A stretch of DNA of 64,000 nucleotides from Dioscorea cayenensis subsp. rotundata (lineage: Eukaryota > Streptophyta > Magnoliopsida > Dioscoreales > Dioscoreaceae), in assembly GCF_009730915.1 (NCBI RefSeq), contig NC_052487.1, forward strand, positions 124,001 to 188,000, given 5' to 3'. The notes below the pieces were generated by a model. It was not told where the DNA came from and ran no database searches. It was given only the letters and a program-made list of their open reading frames with translations. The position numbers and the translations under genes were made by a program. This document shows positions 57,945 through 64,000 of this stretch, piece after piece. Position 1 is the first letter of the stretch; each line of letters begins with the position of its first letter.

Positions 57945-59515
57945 AAAGATAGAATATATTTCAAAAATGAATTAAGTTATTGAGATGTATAACCATTAAA
58001 ACTTGACATCATATAAATTAGGTTATAAATGTATATATTTGTTACATATTTATATATGTATATGAATAAATTCAAAAAGAAAGGCACACAAAGAAGGAGA
58101 TCTAAGTGAATCCATCTTTAGCAAGGAAATCATGAAGTGATAAAAGAGTCTAGTGCCTTCCACTTGGCCAGAATGATGACAAATCTAAGTTTTGTTTGTT
58201 AGTTGAAGAACCAAATCTAGTCTGATTTTTATCTCTCATGTCCAAACCTCTTGTACTGCCACGTCATTTACATCATTATTATTACACCACCTCCCATGCT
58301 TCACTTTCTCTCTCTCTTATTTATTATTTTTTAAAAATTCAACCATTTTAGGTTCGCATGTGAATCAAACATTCATTTTTTTATATGAAATTCAAATATT
58401 CAAATCTCATCCAATAAATAAAACATTTTTATATAATATATCATATAAATGTTTTTAATATAGGAGTAAGTTTACATTTCAATTATTGTACTATTTCGTA
58501 AGGATGTATAGTCAATATAAATTTGTTTTGTTTCTCAGAGTTATTTTTTGTATTTTTAGTGTTCATCTTCACATTTATTTGATGCTCGTTTTATTATGTA
58601 CATCTCTGATTATTATAATTTTTTTATATATAATTTTTTTAAAAAAAAATATTAAAAAAAAAAGGAAAATCAATGCTCTCATTTCCAATCACACTTTCTA
58701 TCTTTAGCACTATTCCATTGCATGTTTTAAATTTAATGGCTTTTTTGGCTGTTGCATGAAGTGTCAATGGTCTTGTCCAAACCTGTAACTATCTGCTTTT
58801 AATGTACCCCTTCATCATCACCAACATCATAATCAATGTGAGCGTGTTACCAGCGTCAAATAATAATTTTTTTTTTTTTACCACAATACACAAAAACAAT
58901 TACACACATATCACACATCTTTAATCATATTTTAAAAAATTAAATTTTTTATTTTTCATTTTATAAAAATTAATAACACTATTACTTATTTATTATAAAA
59001 ATAAGTACAAAATAGAATAACAATCCCAAAATACTGAAAAATAAATTAAAAAAACAAACAAATAAAAAAGGTCCATTAAAAATAGAGATGAAAAACAACA
59101 TAGAGCCTTCTCAGAGCTCTTCCAAAGACTTCAACAATAATGGTTGAAATAGCCAAAATATATATTATACATATAGAGAGACAGAGAAAACATCATTTAA
59201 ATACTTGTATGTTTGACTGAAAACTATTGGATTATGATCCAATAGCTTTCAGTGTTGTTTTTTTTTATTATTTTATACTGTTGTGTACTATTAAAATATT
59301 GTATACTATTTATTACTGTATATAAATCATCATAACTGTAAAATATAAATCCAACGTTACATAAATTTTAAATCTAGAGATGAAAACAAGATAATTAAAG
59401 AGAGACAGACACAGAATCTATGGTAGATAGCCAAATCAAACAGTGTAATTGGATATGACCCACACACACACACAAGCACATAGACACATAAAATGATGTC
59501 CTCTGTGAGTGAGTC
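57945..59515. other. Intergenic, AT-rich, promoter side of the BAHD gene
   Basis: No gene seen. A (CA)n run lies at about 59,459-59,473, within the probable promoter. Confidence 0.6.
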
Positions 59516-59522
59516 TATATAT
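59516..59522 (+). promoter_or_regulatory. TATA box of the BAHD gene
   Basis: TATATAT in 'GAGTCTATATATGTAGAAGG', 71 bp upstream of the ATG, gives a short leader of about 45 nt. Confidence 0.55.
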
Positions 59523-59592
59523 GTAGAAGGATAGCAGTGGCTTGGCATTTGGTGGTGGTGTCCTTTCCTTTCCCCTTTGGCCATAGAAAACC

Positions 59593-61060
59593 ATGAACAA
59601 CTCCATAGAAATCCCAGACTGCTACTACCCAAAAGAAGCAGTCTTAATTTGTCCAAGCACTTCCACACCAAAACACACTCTCTACCTCTCCAACCTTGAT
59701 GACCAAAAGTTCCTCAGGTTTTCCATCAAATACCTCCACCTCTACAAGAAATCAGTCAGTGTTGATGTCCTCCAAGCTTCTCTTTCCAATGTCCTAGTTG
59801 AGTATTACCCTCTTGCTGGCAGGTTAAAGCCTAGTCAAGAACATGAAGACAAGTTCCTCCTTGATTGCAATGCTCAAGGTGCTTATTTTTCTGAAGCTCA
59901 TCTTGATATCACTGTTGATCAGTTCCTTTATGCCTCTTCCAAACCAAACAAGTCTTGGAGAAAGCTCTTATTCAGATTGGATTCTCAATCCTTCTTAGAT
60001 GTCCCTCCTCTTATTATTCAAGTGAGTTTATACCTTACCTTTTTTGTATGAACCATTGAATGTTTGCATGACCAACCTGATCAAATGCCATTGCTTATTA
60101 TATATGCATGTTTGTATAAATTTATATAGAGAACTTACCTTGTTATTTAATGCTCAGGTGAATTATCTTAGTTGTGGTGGAATGATACTCTGCACATCAA
60201 TAAATCATTGTTTCTGTGATGGCATTGGCAGTTCTCAGTTCCTTCATGCTTGGTCACAGCTCACTTCGAAACCAAATGCCGAACTCTCTGTAAAACCGTA
60301 TCATATCCGACATTTACTAAAACCTCGAATCCCTTCGCAGATTTCCTTCTCACATCCTGAATTCCATTGCCATGATCCTTCATTTAATGTGACTCAATTC
60401 ATTCTGTCACAACCTTTAGTCCCTGTTTCAGTTACCTTCACTCCTTCTCAAATTCTAAGCCTCAAGAAGCTTTGTGTTCCTTCTCTCAAGTGTACTTCTT
60501 TCGAGGTTCTTTCTTCTCATGTTTGGAGGTCTTGGGTGAAGGCATTGGATCTACCACCATTCCTTCCTGTCAAGCTAATCTTTTCGATCAATGTTCGAAA
60601 GAAGATGAGGCCAAAGCTTCCTATCGGTTACTACGGCAATGGATTTGTCTTAGGATGTGCGGAAACATCGGTGGACCGTTTAGCTCTGTCTAACTTGCAG
60701 TATAGTGTGAAACTAGTACAGCAAGCTAAGGATTGTGTTACCGATGATTATGTTCGGTCTATGATTGATTTCTTGCAAGAGAGGAGGATTAAGCCAGATC
60801 TTTCTTCAAGTTTAGTAATCTCTCAATGGGCAAAACAAGAATTGGAAGACTTGGACTTTGGAGAAGGGAAGCCTTTATATATTGGTCCTGTTGCAAGTGA
60901 AATTTACTGCCTTTTCTTGCCAGTGACTGGTAATTTGCATGCATTCACTGTGCTAATGTCTGTTCCTCAGAGCATTGCCGAAAAATTTGAGCATTTGCTT
61001 GTGAATTTTGATGAAAAAGAAGGGAATGAAGATGATGGCAAGGAGAAACTGTTTGTTTGA
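59593..61060 (+). CDS. BAHD acyl-CoA-dependent acyltransferase
   Basis: Two exons, 59,593-60,021 and 60,158-61,060, joined by a GT-AG intron after codon 143, encode 443 residues. The single intron after '..PPLIIQ|VNYLSCGG' is at the conserved BAHD intron position. The catalytic HxxxD is HCFCD (H160, D164) followed by G. The structural DFGWG motif is changed to DFGEG (D376) followed by KP, seen in some BAHD clades acting on lipid-type acceptors. The enzyme should move an acyl group from acyl-CoA to an alcohol or amine in the cytosol. DFGEG and the start (TLYLSNLDDQKFLRFSIKYL) may place it near cuticle/DCR-like members, but substrate is not deducible. The acidic end (EKEGNEDDGKEKLFV) is longer than usual. 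Confidence 0.93.
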
Positions 61061-62180
61061 AACACAGTTAACTCAGTTGTTGTGACACTCTTATGTTTTT
61101 CTGTTTATTTTTCCTCTCTTTTCCCTCCATGTTTTTAAAATTTAGTTACTCACATCATGCTTTGTACCAAATACTACCAACTTTGGTTTGCTCTGGAGTT
61201 ACAATTACTTTACTGCCTTTAAATTAAATCTGCACAACTTTTAATTTATTCTGCTGAAACTGCAGATCATGCAAACTGGCAGAAGATTTTTATCAGTTTG
61301 TTTAATGTAAAGCAAGTTCATTGGTGGTTGAGAAACAACTGATCAATCTGCAGAAAAATGAGCTGGTGTTTGTAAATTAATCACCAAAGTTGATGATATT
61401 GCTGACATGTGGAAGCAACCACCACCACAAAGCAATCTTCATTAATAATTATCATCATATTAAAAAAATACATGATTAGACTTTGATTAGAGAGTTTACA
61501 AGATAAGATAAGAAACAACTCAATTAAATCTTGTCTCATTACTCTATGTGCATATAAAAACGCAAAGACATGTGATAGCAACCAGACTCATACAACAAAA
61601 CCAATCATTAATGGCTAAAAACAAGCTCATAATAATACTCTTCTTTTTCAATTTGCTATTGATTGAATGAACAGCATACTTGTGGGGATCACATGCAATA
61701 CTTAATGCTTCTTATATATATATATATATATATATATATCTATATGAAGAATAGTGGGGGAAATTAAAGAGGATATCATAATACAAGATTTGGGAGTCAT
61801 ATCAGAAGCCCCACAGACAAGGTTATGCTTCATGCCTCACTTTGTTTGAAACCTTTAGCTTTGTTAATGCTCTATAGAGCATAATTCTATGGAAAGATGA
61901 AGTGTCTTCTAATCAAAAGATTAAGTGATTTGTATCTTATCCTTGCAGCTAAAGAATGAGAGAAGCAGCTTTATTAAAGCAAGTTAATTAATTAACAGTT
62001 AATGTTGTCAACTTGTAATCAGTTAATCTCTTTTCTGATGATAAGTTAAACAGAGGTTAATTGGTGTGAGTCTGTGTGTTGTTATTAGTTAATGAAACTA
62101 TGGAAACAATGAAAAAATTAATTTGATTTGGTGGAAGTGTGAGTCATGAGTCCACTTATTAAGGTTTGTATGGGGAATCA
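61061..62180. other. BAHD 3' UTR and intergenic region
   Basis: The 3' UTR probably extends into 61,100-61,230. A long TA repeat lies at about 61,712-61,739. No gene supported. Confidence 0.6.
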
Positions 62181-63126
62181 GTACAGGGGAGTGTAGTGGT
62201 GGAGCTTGGCAATTTGATGGAAATGGAAATGAAAATGAAAATGAAAATGAAAGAAGGGGGTGTCTTTTCAATGGCATGTGGACTTGTGCAACAAAAGGTG
62301 CTTCTTTTCTACTCAAATAAAGGATTAGGATTAGGATTAGGATTTAGATTAGGATTAGAAGGGATGATGAGACTAAAGCTTTTACTTTCAGATAATCCTT
62401 GTTTAATATTTAATATTTGACTCCTCAAGTGATATTATAAAATATTTTTTTTTTTTTGAAAAAAAGTGAATAAAACCACGTCGATTAAAAAAAGAGAGCA
62501 ACGACAAAACTCCAGGAGAGAGATCAATGCCTACCCACCAGGAGTGGAAACAGGTTTGAACTTATCTTTATAAATTTATAATTTATTTTATAAATTATTA
62601 TAAAATAATTTATAATAATTTCTTTTTTCTTTTGTGTATAAGTAACAGGTTTGAAGTTTGAACTTATTTTTGGCTTGAAAAAAAAAATTAAAAAAAATCA
62701 ACTCTCATGTTATAAAAATAATTTTTTAAAAATAAATTAATTAATTATATATGTTAATAATAATAATAAAGTACATACAAATTACAACAAAACTAAAAAA
62801 GCAGAGTACAACAAAAAAAATAAATAAAAATAAAGATGGGATATGTACAATAGATCCGCTGGTGGTGGATCGACACAACTCATAATAATTGTACATTTTT
62901 TAAAAAATTTACTCTATTATTATTAGACACAAACAAGTAAATGTATTATTTAGTTCATTTTTAAAAAAAAAATATATACCCAGGGCATTTATGTGAGGTT
63001 TTAGAATAGATTTTTTTTTTAAAAAAAATTGTTTTCTTGAAACTTAAATTTTAATTAAAATTTTTAATTTATTTTTTTTTATGAATTTTTCAACGAGAAT
63101 CAGTAGTGCAAAGTGAATTCATATAA
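62181..63126. repeat. Tandem duplication, unit 1
   Basis: It begins GTACAGGGGAGTGTAGTGG and ends GTGAATTCATATAA; unit 2 starts at once at 63,127. It contains (GAAATG/GAAAAT)n at about 62,217-62,250, GGATTA hexamer repeats at 62,322-62,360, a minus-oriented LINE-type terminus at 62,450-62,540, and an extra AT-rich block of about 110 bp (62,555-62,660) that unit 2 lacks, itself flanked by 'ACAGGTTTGAA'. Open frames of 60-84 codons span the simple repeats but show no sign of selection. Confidence 0.92.
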
Positions 63127-63965
63127 GTACAGGGGAGTGTAGTGGTGGAGCTTGGCAATTTGATGGAAATGAAAATGAAAATGAAAATGAAAGAAGGGGG
63201 TGTCTTTTCAATGGCATGTGGACTTGTGCAACAAAAGGTGCTTCTTTTCTACTCAAATAAAGGATTAGGATTAGGATTAGGATTAGAAGGGATGATGAGA
63301 CTAAAAGCTTTTACTTTCAGATAATCCTTGTTTAATATTTAATATTTGACTCCTCAAGTGATATTATAAAATAATTTATTTTTTTTTTAAAAAAATGAAT
63401 AAACCACATGCATTAAAAAAAGAGAGCCAACGAACAAAACTCCAAAGAGGAGTACCAACAGTCTACCCACCGTGAGTGGGACAAGAAAAACAAAAAAACA
63501 GGTTTGAAGTTTGGCTTGAAAAAGAAAATTAAAAAAAATCAACTCTCATGTTATAAAAATAATTTTTTAAAAATAAATTAATTAATTATATTGTTAATAA
63601 TAATAATAAAGTACATACAAATTACAACAAAACTAAAAAAGCAGAGTACAACAAAAATAAATAAATAAAAATAAAGATGGGATATGTACAATAGATCCGC
63701 TGGTGGTGGATCGACACAACTCATAATAATTGTACATTTTTTTTTAAATTTACTCTATTATTATTAGACACAAACAAGTAAATGTATTATTTAGTTCATT
63801 TTTTTAAAAAAAATATATACCCAGGGCATTTATGTGAGGTTTTAGAATATATTTTTTTTAAAAAAAAAAAAATTGTTTTCTTGAAACTTAAATTTTAATT
63901 AAATTTTTTAATTTATTTTTTTTATGAATTTTTCAACGAGAATCAGTGCAAAGTGAATTCATATA
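63127..63965. repeat. Tandem duplication, unit 2
   Basis: It is collinear with unit 1 except for the missing block, and nearly identical elsewhere. The (GAAAAT)n and GGATTA runs are one to two units shorter. It ends with the same GTGAATTCATATAA. What lies right of 63,965 is too short to interpret. Confidence 0.92.
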
Positions 63966-64000
63966 ACAAAAAAGAAAAGGTACAAAATAGGAAGAAAATC

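Noticed and set aside
61611..61670. Short frame MAKNKLIIILFFFNLLLIE that looks like a signal-peptide start
   Set aside because: It stops after 19 codons, and no donor site or following exon with a peptide motif could be found. Too short to call.
62310..62365. GGATTAGGATTA run as interstitial telomere
   Set aside because: The unit is GGATTA, not the plant TTTAGGG or the vertebrate TTAGGG, and it sits in a short simple repeat.

Overview
The window is nuclear DNA of a flowering plant. It is AT-rich, its genes have spliced GT-AG introns, and it carries Copia, LINE, SINE and MITE elements. It encodes plant-only families: a CIF-type sulfated peptide precursor, an S1-group bZIP with its sucrose-control uORF, and a BAHD acyltransferase. 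A non-grass monocot is possible, but the sequence does not settle the species.

The left part (1-27,250) is repeat-rich. It contains three tandem copies, A (about 2,580-9,778), B (about 15,480-20,340) and C (about 20,343-27,240), of one segmental duplication. Each copy has the same upstream region, the start of a small gene, and the same downstream flank. A and C encode a hydrophobic N-terminus reading MAVEAV...GWFL(A/S)P(I/F)IAKGM, followed by a Ser/Gln-rich minisatellite domain of about 33-residue units. In B the start codon is out of frame and a different, Lys-rich repeat follows. I do not recognise this family. The N-terminus faintly recalls the first residues of monocot CC-NLR proteins, but no NLR domain follows. 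Nested in and around the copies are a gag-less Copia element with intact LTRs and a 5-bp target site duplication (TSD), a 3' Copia fragment with a possible Helitron in its LTR, a solo LTR, several MITEs and at least six 5'-truncated LINEs, many with readable TSDs.

The right part (27,300-64,000) is gene-bearing. A RING-H2 protein gene lies on minus (28,171-30,372, with its leader to about 32,230). A three-exon CIF peptide gene, too short and spliced to appear as one ORF, lies on minus (35,620-36,367). A 16-exon PWP1 WD40 ribosome-biogenesis gene lies on plus (41,308-45,655). A bZIP11-like transcription factor lies on minus (47,450-48,028), with a conserved 41-residue sucrose-control uORF in its leader (48,196-48,321). 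A two-exon BAHD acyltransferase lies on plus (59,593-61,060). Between them are long AT-rich intergenic stretches with a few SINE, LINE and MITE remnants. The window ends in a tandem duplication of about 0.9 kb (62,181-63,965).

The right-hand genes do not form one pathway. They touch cell-wall barrier signalling (CIF), sugar-regulated transcription (bZIP), ribosome assembly (PWP1), ubiquitination (RING) and acyl transfer (BAHD). All exon boundaries were worked out by hand from splice motifs and reading-frame continuity. The 16-exon PWP1 and 3-exon RING and CIF models close in frame with no internal stops.
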